Below, piece after piece: positions 19,010 through 28,589 of a stretch of DNA of 64,000 nt. The notes under the pieces are model-generated. The model did not search any database. It saw only the letters and a program-made list of their open reading frames with translations, and had not been told where the DNA came from. The stretch's first letter is position 1. Each line of letters opens with the position of its first letter. The translations under genes and the position numbers were made by a program. The stretch is from contig JAHBNG010000072.1 of NCBI GenBank assembly GCA_019217005.1, positions 1 through 64,000 on the forward strand, read 5' to 3'. The stretch comes from Chloroflexi bacterium TSY (lineage in GTDB: Bacteria; Chloroflexota; Anaerolineae; Caldilineales; Caldilineaceae).

Positions 19010-19181
19010 ACAGTTGACATAAATACAAATTTGCCGGTCGATATCTAGTTTTTGCGTTAGATTTGGGCGATTTTCAGATATGAAATAGGTTGTTTTCTGT
19101 AACCGAAATCTGAATAAATGACTCCAAAATCCCTGCAATCTCGACTGAAAATCGCCAAAAACGCCAAATTTGGATCTACTG
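18967..19181. mobile_element. 215-bp MITE inserted in the CHAT-TPR gene
   Basis: Perfect 16-bp terminal inverted repeats: CAGTAGATCCAAATTT on the left, its exact complement on the right. A 5-bp target duplication AGGCT flanks it at 18962-18966 and 19182-19186. There is no coding capacity. Excising the element plus one duplication restores the host frame exactly, which shows that it inserted into a functional gene. Confidence 0.92.
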
Positions 19182-19432
19182 AGGCTAGAGAATCCTGAGA
19201 CGCGCGCAACTGTAGAGGCCTTGATCGAGCAGATTCAAGAAGGACGGGAGAGCGATTTAGAGTAGTTGAGTGAACAAAATGAATTTTTTTTCGGTTCTGG
19301 GAGGTTTTGTGGGGTAGATGTTGGATAGTTTGCTGGCTTGTTCACCAACCATCTAACCAACAAACCAGTTAAAAACCACACAATTCCTCAGACAACCATT
19401 TTTTCCAATCCGATCAGAAAATAGTTGGTGAA

Positions 19433-19999
19433 ATGATGAAACCCGCATTACTTATAATCGATCTACAACGCTGGTTTCTGGAAGTTGGGCCACCAGAGAA
19501 GCTCGCGCGTGTCGAGACATTGATAGCCAATACGAATGCGTTGAGCGGTTTCTTTCAAGAGAGTGGGTATTCGGTCATTCGTATTCAGACTGTTCATACA
19601 GCCGATGGAAGTAGCTGGAATCAGTGGATGAAAGAGCACAACAGCCCCCGTTTGATCGAAGGAACGCAGGAGGCTGAAGAGCATCCTGCTCTCGACAGAT
19701 GTGACTCGGATATTGTCATTCGAAAGACTCGGCACAGTGCTTTTATCAGAACGGATCTTGAGATTGTTCTGAACGCCCGTGAGATCGATGCAGTGGTTCT
19801 GGCTGGCTTTTCGACAAACTTATGTGTTGGGTTGACCGCCATCGAGGCGTATGAAAGAGATTTCAAGGTTTTTCTTGCCGAGGAAGCGATTCTGGGCACA
19901 AACCAGAGGGACGAACGCCTCATGTTGGATTACTTGCAGATTCACTTTGCCATTGAACCAGTTTCGATTGTAAGGATTCTGGAGATGGTGTCAACCTAA
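19433..19999 (+). CDS. Isochorismatase-family cysteine hydrolase
   Basis: 188 residues. It contains the Asp-Lys-Cys triad of the family: Asp in ALLIIDLQRWF near residue 10, Lys in IVIRKTRHSAF near 100, and Cys in STNLCVGLTAIEAYERDF near 132, next to the usual cis-peptide-containing AGFSTNLCV turn. These cytosolic hydrolases cleave amide or ester bonds of small molecules (nicotinamide, N-carbamoyl compounds, isochorismate); the substrate here is not deducible. It stands alone. The 165 bp upstream (19266-19432) contains only an imperfect long inverted repeat of unclear meaning. It converges with the EEP gene at 20065. Confidence 0.88.
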   Translation: MMKPALLIIDLQRWFLEVGPPEKLARVETLIANTNALSGFFQESGYSVIRIQTVHTADGSSWNQWMKEHNSPRLIEGTQEAEEHPALDRCDSDIVIRKTRHSAFIRTDLEIVLNAREIDAVVLAGFSTNLCVGLTAIEAYERDFKVFLAEEAILGTNQRDERLMLDYLQIHFAIEPVSIVRILEMVST

Positions 20000-20064
20000 A
20001 CCCTTTTCTCTCTAAATCCATTGCAAATTTGAGAACTGTTGCCAAGAAGATAAATATTGTCTCA

Positions 20065-21102
20065 CTACTCCAACACCAAGTCTGCCATGATATAGAGATG
20101 ATCTGAGTCGATGATTCTGCCTGTCCAGGCGGAGATTGCGCGCCATTCTTTGCTATGCATGATGTGGTCGATTCGAATCAGAGGCAATTTCCACTGGGCG
20201 CGGCGAATCCACATGCGGCTTGGATAGGTATAGCCCATTCCCCAGCCGGCTTCTCCAAAGGAATCGTAGAGATACTTGCGCAATTTTTGATAGTTGGGCT
20301 GTCGTTCGGTTGTGTTGAGATCTCCTACAAACAAGAGTGGTTCATCTTGTGCTCTTTCCAACAGCTTAAGGATAACGATAAAGGTGAGGTCTTGTGCGGT
20401 TGTATCGAAGAGATAGACGCGTGGGATTCGCCGACTCAAAACGTAACGACGGGCTGGACTTTCTGGATGCACGTTGATCACAGTGATTGATGTGCCATTT
20501 AGATTGATCGAGACTTGTTGACAACTGCATGTCGCTAGCAACATGTCTCTAGATGGTGTGCCGATAATCGGATAGCGACTGAGGAGGGCAAGCCCGTTGC
20601 CAAAGTTTGCCGTGTCGGAACTTTGATATGGATATTGTTCCCCCAGAATCGACATGAGCTTTCGTCTAGCGCTATATCCAACCTCTTGCAAAGCAATGAT
20701 GTCGGGGCTCTGCTCCTCGATGACATCGTAAAATTCGCCATCCACCTTGCTTGTCAGCAAAGTGTTCCAACTCATGACGCGCAATTGCTTTGTCGGATCG
20801 GTTGGCTGGATCGATGCAGTGATATTTGGGAGAAATTGACGACCATATTCGATCCCAAAAAAAAGAATCGGGATCAAGAGTAGGATAACGGTCTTTCGAC
20901 TTCGCACGATGAGTGCAACGACAAGTAGAGGAAGAATAGGCAAATAGAACCACGAACCAAACACCTGGGTTAATTGAATTTGCCAAAACCGATCATGGAG
21001 GGGAGAAAGGTCTACGAGGCGCCAAATAATATAGCCGATTACGTATAGCAAGGATGTTATGGCGACCGTAGAGCGGCCAAGTCGGAACACAACTTCTTTC
21101 AT
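20065..21102 (-). CDS. Membrane-anchored endonuclease/exonuclease/phosphatase (EEP) family protein
   Basis: 345 residues. About three hydrophobic segments occupy the first ~95 residues (TSLLYVIGYIIWRLV, VFGSWFYLPILPLLVVALIV, TVILLLIPILFFGI). A C-terminal EEP domain follows with its metal and catalytic residues: Asn in LRVMSWNTLLTS, Glu in IIALQEVGYS, the DLN motif in LFVGDLNTTE, and a terminal Asp-His in IRIDHIMHS. The active domain probably faces outside. The family includes phosphodiesterases acting on phospholipids, phosphosugars or nucleic acids, and no subclass can be assigned. It lies 103 bp after the start of the next gene's 3' end on the same strand; co-transcription with the GT39-like gene is possible. 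Confidence 0.85.
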   Translation of the reverse strand: MKEVVFRLGRSTVAITSLLYVIGYIIWRLVDLSPLHDRFWQIQLTQVFGSWFYLPILPLLVVALIVRSRKTVILLLIPILFFGIEYGRQFLPNITASIQPTDPTKQLRVMSWNTLLTSKVDGEFYDVIEEQSPDIIALQEVGYSARRKLMSILGEQYPYQSSDTANFGNGLALLSRYPIIGTPSRDMLLATCSCQQVSINLNGTSITVINVHPESPARRYVLSRRIPRVYLFDTTAQDLTFIVILKLLERAQDEPLLFVGDLNTTERQPNYQKLRKYLYDSFGEAGWGMGYTYPSRMWIRRAQWKLPLIRIDHIMHSKEWRAISAWTGRIIDSDHLYIMADLVLE

Positions 21103-21205
21103 TTTTGCGGATTTTCGTTACGCTCATCAGCCAAGAGAGTGAAGCAGGCTCATTTTCTGTCTGAAAATCAGACCAATTTTCACTTGTATCATAGATGAGC
21201 TTTGG

Positions 21206-24026
21206 TTATTTTGATAGCATAATCTCGTCAACAAGAACAGCGTTATCTGGAATGAATTCTCCTGTTTGGTCAGTTGCCACTAAGCGGACACCCGTTACTG
21301 GATCATAGAGGCCAACGTAGAATCGATAAATACCCGCAGAGAGTTCATCTGGTAAAGATAGGGTGTGTGAGTCAAGAACCACCTCTTCAGCGACCCACTC
21401 ATTCATTGAATAGCCGTTTCTGGGTATGGCATCTGACTGGCTCACGATTTCGTCTGCTTCATTCACCAAATGGACAAAGACCTGATAGCTTGCTTGTGGG
21501 ACAGTATGAACCTGCCACACAAGCGTGATGTTCAGCGGCTTGCCAGGTATCAGTGATGCCATTTCCTCATATCCCCATAACTCGATTGTTCCATCAAAGA
21601 GCGCTCGAACAGGCTTGGCAAGAGTCGGCACCGTAAACGTCCGGGTTGAGGCAAGGAGTTCCATCGATGTAATTGGGATGGAAAGTCCAGCGACATCAAG
21701 CTGGACTTGATATGTTCCCGGTGCTGCGTCTTGTGGCATACGCAAGCGTAGACGACGACAGATAACCTCCTCATTTGCCCATATTGCTCCAGGGGCAACT
21801 GTATCTTGCAATAAGATATATTGGTGTTGAGCGTTTGCGAGCCTCAATCGAATAGATTTTTCAGAAGCATTCATTTTACTAATCATTTCGCTTGCCGCTT
21901 TTGCATTTGAGCTTTCTCTCCCGCTCACACTGTCAAACTGAGCGCGCCAAAAGAGATCTAGCATCAAAGGTGCACCAACTTCAGGGGTTAAATTGGGCAT
22001 TGAATAGCCCAGAAAGGACAACTCACGATCAATTTGCGTTGGCAACCTATGCATTGGGGCCATCTGCTCGGCTGGAAAAGAACGTAGTGGGAGCGTCAAT
22101 ATTCCAGCAAGTGCTGAATCCCCTGGTACGCCCAGTCTCGGTCGCCGTGCGCCATGGGCTGCAAGCTCATACCATCCAACCTGAACCCGAATCTCGTCGT
22201 CTGCCGCGCAAGGATCCGTAATTTCTGGCCAGTAGCGGTCAATCACATATTCTCCTGGTAACCAGTAAGGTGTTCGATAGCTCCCATTGCCCGGTGTCTT
22301 GTCTATCTGTCCAATACGTTTGCCGTTGGGAGCAATCAGATGCACAAAGGAGGTCAAGTCGCGAAAAGTGGATTGTTCGGCGCGCCAGAAAAGAGTCAGC
22401 GCGTCTTTGCTTGAATCTGTTGACAATCCCACTAACGTCGGCCCATCGTCGAAAAATGCTTCGGTCGTCTGTTGAGGCATGTAGTTGGCTGACAAATTTT
22501 GTTTGTGATTTGCTGCTTGTGCTATTTGAACCAAATGTAGCAGCGTATTGTTATATTTGTCCGAGATGTGCTCCAGCGTCGAGCCGTCCAATAATCTATG
22601 CAGATCTTCTGCACGATCCATCTGTTCACCGGGAAATGCATACACGGCACCCTTCCCTGCGGCTGGCAAAACCAACGTATCGCTAATGTCCAGCGACTTG
22701 ATCCCATATTGACCGCGTAGAAAGGCCACGGAGGCATGGCCCGCCCACAGTTCGGATAGATAGACTGTATTCCTTTCTGTATAGGAGGTCAAATAATTCA
22801 GTGCATCGAGCTTATCTTGATCATAGAAGTAGTAAACTTCCGTCCGTTTGGGAAATCGAACGAAATAATCGTTGTACGTTTGTAGGCCACTCAAGAAGAG
22901 AACAACTCCGACAAGCGCGTAGCCAGCCCAATCAAAGCGTAGATTACGTGTGACCAGCCATGTAAGTCCCAAGCCGGTTGTCAGGAACAGGGCCGGATGT
23001 GTGGGGAGCGTACGCGAAAAGTCTGGTGCATCGTTGCTCAGCACAGACGGCAGCAACATTACCAGAACCCATAGGCCCATGAGAAACAATGCGTCCCGAT
23101 CCCGATCGGCTGTTTGACCGAGTCGTCTAACCCAGATAAATAGCCCAATCAGAAAAAAGATAGATAAAATCGGATCGAATGCAGGACGTCCGGAAACGTT
23201 ATGTGTCCAATCGCGATCACCAGCCACATTGAACATACCCAAGACACGTATGCTATTGTCAATCAATGTCCAAAAAGGTGCTCCAGCGCTTACTTCTTCG
23301 TTCATGATGAAGGCTTCGGCAGCATGGTCAAAGAAGAAATCTGGTCTTTGATAAAACTCGAAACCAACCGGAATAAAGACCACGAAGGCCACAAGGCCAG
23401 TCAGCAACAGTCCAATGACTGGATTGAGCGCCCAGGTCGGTTGATGAGTCAGGCGCTGTTCTTCACCTTTGCGTTGTGTTCTCTGCCAAAGAAGCCAGAT
23501 TGTGTATCCTATCAAGACAAACGGTACCAATCGTCCGGTCGGGTGGATATAAACCGACAACCCTGTGAGAAGACCACTGACAAGGTAGGCCAGTAACTTC
23601 ACCATGCCTGCTTTGGTCTTTGTTATATTTTTGTTGAGCGCGACGCTATTCGATGCATACCAGAAGAATCCAAAAATTCCACAAAGAACCATGGGCATCA
23701 TGATCACCCGAATACCAAAGTGGCTAAAATGGACATTCCAAAGATTCAGGGCAAATGTGCAGGAAGTAAAGAAGGCGATCAATCTACTCTGTTGACTTAA
23801 AATCATGCGGACCAACAGATAGCTGCTCGGAACGGCAAGGATGCCAGCCAAAGCCGAGCCAAGTCGAAGGGTATAAGGAGTAATGGGACCAGGCTGCATC
23901 GATTGCGTTAAACGCCTCGTCAAATTGAAAACCTGGAGGAACTTCACCCAGCTTATAGAGACGCAGCAGCCCTCCAAACACCGTCACAATTGTTAGGAGT
24001 AACCAATCTTGATATTTCCATGCCAT
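21206..24026 (-). pseudogene. GT39/ArnT-like polytopic glycosyltransferase, internally deleted and frameshifted
   Basis: The N-terminal part from ATG at 24026 reads WKYQDWLLLTIVTVFGGLLRLYKLG and the catalytic-loop QFDEAFNAIDA typical of family-39-like GT-C enzymes. The frame then changes: the rest (open to 21206) resumes with GPITPYTLRLGSALAGILAV. Related proteins have some 40-50 residues between these two blocks (start of loop to second helix), so a short deletion that is not a multiple of three seems to have occurred near 23905. The remainder has about ten membrane helices and a large C-terminal beta-rich periplasmic part (FHL-type Ig-like regions). Such enzymes transfer sugars from polyprenyl phosphates. 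An IS inserted 7 bp upstream of the start codon removes the native promoter and ribosome site. Confidence 0.78.
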
Positions 24027-24033
24027 CAGGGAA

Positions 24034-25517
24034 CTTTACTTTCTGGTAAAGGCTTGAGTGACAAAGGGCAAACCGAAAGGGGCGGAAAAAAGAATCCACC
24101 CTGAAAAAACGGGATAAAATGTAAAAATAGTGCTCGGCTAGTTTAAGCAGCGGCATTGAGGCGGCGATGAGCGAGAACGCCTTTAGGGAAATGGTGTGAA
24201 ACCGAGGCCTTTTTCCGAAAGTCAGGGTCGAGTTGGTCAGGAGTTGGAAAAAGAGCACTCGAGAGAACACGGCGCAGCCTGCCGGGAGTGGATTGAGGCT
24301 CTCGATCCCAGTAGCCAGTCGGTATGGGAGGAAGAGAAGCGGCTAAATGGGAAAGAAGATTGCCAGCAAGCAGCCCCAGTTCAGGTAAGCGGAAACAAGC
24401 CTCATCGGCATGAACAAATTGACGATGTAAGCCAATCATCTGCTTGGAAGCCAAGGGGGGAGGTTCAACAGGCCAGCGTTCCAGGTAGACAAGATAAATG
24501 GTTTCAGGCTGCAAAGTCATAACGGTCGCCAAAACCAAAGGTGTGTTGTAGGCCGGATCCTGAATGACGTAAATCGAGTAGGTACGGTTGGCTGTATCCA
24601 CCTTGGTTGTTCTGGGGACGAGATTGTGCCATGCTTGATAGCAAATCAGGCGACCACTATAGAGAAAGCGACCAGACGAGTCCGGAGTTGTAGCCTCGAG
24701 TCGCTTTCCCTTATAGCTGCGAGAGAGCGGACGCACAATATCACCATATTCAGGTGGTCTGCCTTTTTCTTTGCGTTTGGGGAACTCATTGCGGCGCACT
24801 GTGCAGTTAATCGCTTCCCGCAGGACAAATCGGTCGATGCCGCTTTCTAGCATTTCTCTGATTGTAAACCCGGCATCGACCACCGCCACTTCGTCTGACT
24901 CCAGTGATTTCTTCGTCTCTGTCAGCAGCTTTTTCCGAAACTCACTTTCCTTTGTTCCAACCGTGCATCTCATGATTGCCTTGAGCAGTGGCACTCGCTT
25001 CCCGCCTATCTCCCCCGAGCTTATCATCACTCCAAAGATGAGCGCGGCAATGCCCGACGAGCCGTTGAGTTATAGAGTCGGTTCACTTTCCCTTGCAGCT
25101 TCGGTCGCCAGAACCCTGTGATATCTATGCTTTTCACTCGGTACCCTTCTAACTTTTGCCTCCCATTCCCTTTCCACTTCTTCCCAGCAGACTTGTGATA
25201 TCCCATGATCCATATCGAAAGCTCCACCAGCTTCGCCGGAGCTCCTCATCTTCAAACCCGCTTTCTTTCAATGCGCTATGGATTGCTCCTCGACTTTTCA
25301 GAAACGACCCATTCAGCATTGCCCACATCAGACGCATTACATTTACGTTTGTTCCCATCGGCGTTACTTGCAATACATTCATCAGTACTGCTATAGTTAT
25401 TTCTGGCGCGGTTAGCATTCCTTCCTCCTTTTTGGGTTCTCTACCTTTAGGATGAACTGCTAACCGCTTTTTGTCACATTTCTCACCTCATCTCTTTTCT
25501 TTTACCAGAAAGTAAAG
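24034..25517 (-). mobile_element. 1.48-kb insertion sequence, copy A
   Basis: Ends in 17-bp inverted repeats (CTTTACTTTCTGGTAAA and its complement) and is flanked by the direct repeat GGGAA (24029-24033 and 25518-25522). A second copy with the same ends lies inverted at 57973-59468. The element contains one degraded DDE transposase gene. It sits immediately upstream of the GT39-like gene. Confidence 0.93.
24143..25418 (-). pseudogene. DDE transposase of IS copy A, frameshifted
   Basis: Starts MLTAPEITIAVLMNVLQVTP at 25418 and is broken into at least three frames. Fragments read, in order, an N-terminal helical part; the first catalytic Asp region VKSIDITGFWRPKLQG; the second Asp in VAVVDAGFTIREML; and the catalytic Glu region [22 protein letters not shown]. 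The last 295 residues are continuous (25030-24143). The motif pattern is that of RNase-H-fold DDE transposases of the IS4-like superfamily; I could not assign a named family. As it stands the copy cannot make an active enzyme unless the breaks are sequence errors. Confidence 0.82.
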
Positions 25518-25596
25518 GGGAATTGTCTCACACTTTTGACATTTTGACATAGTTTCGAATGATGTACTCGACCGTGATGTAAGGCGATTTGAAAAT

Positions 25597-25667
25597 ATAC
25601 TGAGCAGCGCCATAAAATAACACTTTTTAGTCGAGAAAGAATGTTATGATGTGCTGCTGCGGAGTAT
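25597..25667. repeat. 71-bp palindromic element (family Z)
   Basis: Same length as, and nearly identical to, the inverted copy at 5819-5889. Ends are ATACTGAGCAGC and GCTGCGGAGTAT, followed by AAT so that the junction reads TATAAT. It lies in a gene-free stretch after the insertion sequence. Confidence 0.78.
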
Positions 25668-26212
25668 AATAATTGTCTACAGATGGAAGGGAAAGATTCG
25701 ATTTGGAGAAGGAAAATCCAGCCAATTTCTCCCGGTTTACGAATGGATCACGAATTTTGTGAATTGCACGAAGGATTTGAGGGGCACTTACGATTAACTA
25801 TATAGAACGAGCAAAATAACTTAGGTTCAGTTGCTCAATCCCGGAATCCTGGAGCACTTAAAAACAGTTGGCGAAATCTTGTTTTGCTGTTGCTACTCTC
25901 ACAATGACGTGAACACAACGATGTGTTAATGAGTATGCAATAAGACGCAAGAGTGGGTAATCATAAGAAATGGTGTATCCGAAACTGTGTAGTAGTGCAC
26001 ACCTTCTTTGTCGCTTAACACATACGTATTTTTTGAAATAGGTGATATTCTTTATTCAAATGAAAGAATATCAAGTCTCGGTGCGTCTATATGGGTGTAG
26101 ACGCTGGAACTTTCGCACGACGCCATCGATGTTCAGCAACGACTTTCCGGCACTAAGATAAGAAGCTTATCACCCGACTGTACGGAATGAGACCTGCCTA
26201 ATGAGTAAGAAG
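25668..26212. other. Gene-free region with several hairpins
   Basis: No credible gene. Near 25915-25965 the sequence CACAACGATGTGTTA resembles the centre of the family A repeat at 2381-2456. At 26042-26072 an 11-bp perfect stem (TGATATTCTTT with AAAGAATATCA) is followed at 26080-26103 by GCGTCTA/TAGACGC and near 26155 by GATAA/TTATC. This run of hairpins leads straight into the tandem array, so the whole could be one structured RNA. Confidence 0.4.
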
Positions 26213-26653
26213 CTAGGAGATCGCCCAGGTGACGATTTCTCGGCGAGAAGCTCGAAAGATATGACCAAACAAACGAGCAAGAGGCTAGGACATTGCCCAA
26301 AATGACAATGACTCGGCTAGAGGGCTAGGAGATCGCCCAGGTGACGATTTCTCGGCGAGAAGCTCGAAAGATATGACCAAACAAACGAGCAAGAGGCTAG
26401 GACATTGCCCAAAATGACAATGACTCGGCTAGAGGGCTAGGAGATCGCCCAGGTGACGATTTCTCGGCGAGAAGCTCGAAAGATACGACCAAACAAACGA
26501 GCAAGAGGCTAGGACATTGCCCAAAATGACAATGACTCGGCTAGAGGGCTAGGAGATCGCCCAGGTGACGATTTCTCGGCGAGAAGCTCGAAAGATATGA
26601 CCAAACAAACGAGCAAGAGGCTAGGACATTGCCCAAAATGACAATGACTCGGC
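26213..26653. repeat. Tandem array: four copies of a 112-bp unit with two hairpins each
   Basis: Units begin (CTAGGAGATCGCCC) at 26213, 26325, 26437 and 26549, an exact 112-bp period with only about one base difference between the complete units. Each unit contains two related stem-loops. One has stem GATCG/CGATT around CCCAGGTGA, followed by TCTCGGC and a CGAG-AAG-CTCG hairpin. The other has stem CATTG/CAATG around CCCAAAATGA, followed by ACTCGGC. A degenerate further copy lies near 26681-26740 (GCTAGGATTCTCGC, TGACGATTTCCCGGC). There is no open frame. It is not a CRISPR because nothing in it varies like spacers. Confidence 0.9.
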
Positions 26654-26790
26654 ACAGAATAAACATCGACCCCCCAGCTAGGATTCTCGCACGAACATCT
26701 GTCTTACTATAAAGGTGACGTGACGATTTCCCGGCAGATATGGTGGTCAATCTGAATTATTTAATTTATTTTAATTTATCTTTTTATCCT

Positions 26791-26822
26791 ACTCATCCCG
26801 TCAACATGTTGACGGGATGAGT
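26791..26822. terminator. Perfect 32-bp palindrome, terminator-like
   Basis: ACTCATCCCGTCAACA followed directly by its complement, with an AT-rich tract before it and ATTTTATT after it. It can act as a terminator in both directions and closes the tandem-array region on the right. Confidence 0.6.
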
Positions 26823-26887
26823 ATTTTATTGGCCTTTTACAAATAGAGCAGGATTTTCTTTAGGATTTGTGAAAGAATAACTTCGAT

Positions 26888-27088
26888 ATGTCATTTTCGC
26901 GTGAAGCGAAGAAATCTATCGATAGGTTGTTGGATCTTTATGCTTTGATCAGTTTGATGTATCAATTAACAGACAGCGAAGGATCCTGTGACAAAAAGAC
27001 GATTAATAAAATACAGGGACAGATTTTGAAGTACCGATTTGTTCCTTGTAGCCTCCTTCTCTTTCTTTCTCCCTTCTGGGAGCAATGA
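26888..27088 (+). CDS. Small hypothetical ORF between two palindromes
   Basis: 66 codons, ATG at 26888 without a clear ribosome site. A charged helical N-terminal half (SREAKKSIDRLLDLYALISLMY) is followed by a hydrophobic tail (CSLLLFLSPFW). The stop codon overlaps the terminator palindrome at 27085-27118, which is what one expects of a transcribed unit. I do not recognise it, and it may be a chance frame. Confidence 0.3.
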   Translation: MSFSREAKKSIDRLLDLYALISLMYQLTDSEGSCDKKTINKIQGQILKYRFVPCSLLLFLSPFWEQ

Positions 27089-27118
27089 ACCCGCTATTAT
27101 AATAGCGGGTTCATTGCG
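27085..27118. terminator. Perfect 34-bp palindrome, bidirectional terminator
   Basis: CAATGAACCCGCTATTA followed by its exact complement. It lies 35 bp beyond the stop codon of the leftward cytochrome gene and at the end of the rightward small ORF, fitting a shared terminator for converging transcripts. Confidence 0.7.
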
Positions 27119-27152
27119 TTTATCTATACTGACCAGAAGAGCTCTGTCTGTC

Positions 27153-28589
27153 TCAATCAGTAATGAAGGGTAGATAGATAGTTGTTGCTCCTGGAACGGT
27201 TGGCTTCGTTCCTTCTCCTATCCGAATCACGAGGGGCTTCAGGATTGTTTGAATGTTATTTTGATAGGTAATTCTTGCATCAACGAGATAGTTACCTTGG
27301 GCAGTGGGACGCCAAGTTGTCATAAATGGTGGCTGGCGGTCTTCAGCGATCTTCATCTTGTCTATATAGAATTCGATCGATGCGATTGGACCGATACTCT
27401 GTTGTGTGTCTGTCGCAACGGTTGTCACTGTTAGTTGCACTTTCTCATTTCTAGAGTAAATTGATCTGAGAGCTAGATTCGGCGAGCCTACATTCGATAA
27501 ATTCACGTTAGATAGAGCGGTAGCCGTGAGAGCTGGAATCAATACACGATTCTCTATGCCTGGTTCTAGATCGTCGATTTGGAGCAAATAAGCAACCAGA
27601 TTGTCTAACTCGTTCTGTGTGCGACCCTGCAAGTCGCCGTGTTTTCGGTCTAAGTTTTTCGTTGTTAAGACATCTAAGAGCGTGTGAGCTGACCCATCAT
27701 GCAAATATGGTGCGCTTTCCCATATTCCACGCAATGTTGGTGTGTCCAATCCAACGAGCAATGGCGGGTTCGCTCCATAAGTCGTTCGGCTGATGGTGCC
27801 AACATCGTGTTTTAGACCATTGACACTATCGGTGAACTGATTGCCGTGGTGACACGCCGCACATCGTAGCTCCAGAAAGAGTTCGCGTCCGGCCACGCCG
27901 GCTGCGGTTAGTGAGCTATCTGGGTTTCGATGAGGGCTGCGATGAACACTTTTTAGCGATGTAACATAGGCCGCGAGTGCATCCAGTTCTTGGCTCAATC
28001 CCGCTTTGGAACCGCCTAAAGGTTGGTTACGGTTGTGACTGTTGTAGACAGCATCATCTAAAAATCCTGTGCCACCAAAGAGCACGCGCATATCGTGCTC
28101 GAAATCTTGCACTTCGTCGAAATTGGCTGTCCAATGCAGATTCCCGTGCTCTATACCGCCGCGACCAAGAAGAGAAATTGTATTGCGCAACCCCTCTCCA
28201 TCTGCGGCACGATCCCAGATGCGTCCATCATCCTGCGCATCTAGATGGCAGGAGGCACAAGAGATGTAGCCGTCTCGATTCATGCGTCGATCTTGTGCAT
28301 TGTAAAAGATTCGTTTGCCTATCAGAACGTCTGGTGGCAGCTTTTCATTGTCGACTAGATCGACTGTACCAAGTGAGATCAATGTTTGTGCTGTTCCAGA
28401 GACAATACCGCTTGTGTCATAGGCGTGAACAGTGCGCGAAAGGAAACTATGTACAAAGAGACGACGGCCATCGGGAGTCAGAACTAAGCCTTGAGGCGCA
28501 TGGCCTACATTCTCGGTTGCACTGACAAAGTTTCCACTATAGGCATCCAGTACATGGATAGCATTCGAGCCCTGTAACGCAATGAAGGC
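27153..28589 (-). pseudogene. Di-haem cytochrome c peroxidase-like part of a giant fusion gene
   Basis: Open from the codon after an in-frame TAA (28592-28590) to 27153. The first ~70 codons finish the YVTN propeller (GSNAIHVLDAYSGNFV, APQGLVLTPDGRRLFV); a TTG at 28382 could restart translation. Then comes a MauG/CcpA-like di-haem region with two c-type haem sites, CASCH and CAACH, and the family stretch DTPTLRGIWESAPYLHDGSAHTL. The end is an Ig-like beta domain (IASIEFYIDKMKIAEDRQPPF). Exported electron-transfer or peroxidase-like function is expected from the family. It is the C-terminal third of a gene that once ran from 31356. Confidence 0.8.

Noticed and set aside
19266..19432. Another MITE upstream of the isochorismatase gene
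   Set aside because: There is an imperfect long inverted similarity (GGTTTTGTG...AGATGTTGG and CCAACCATCT...AACCACAC), but no clear ends, no target duplication and no second copy.
26213..26653. CRISPR array
   Set aside because: The period is 112 bp and the whole unit, not only a 25-40-bp repeat, is identical; no variable spacers and no cas genes nearby.
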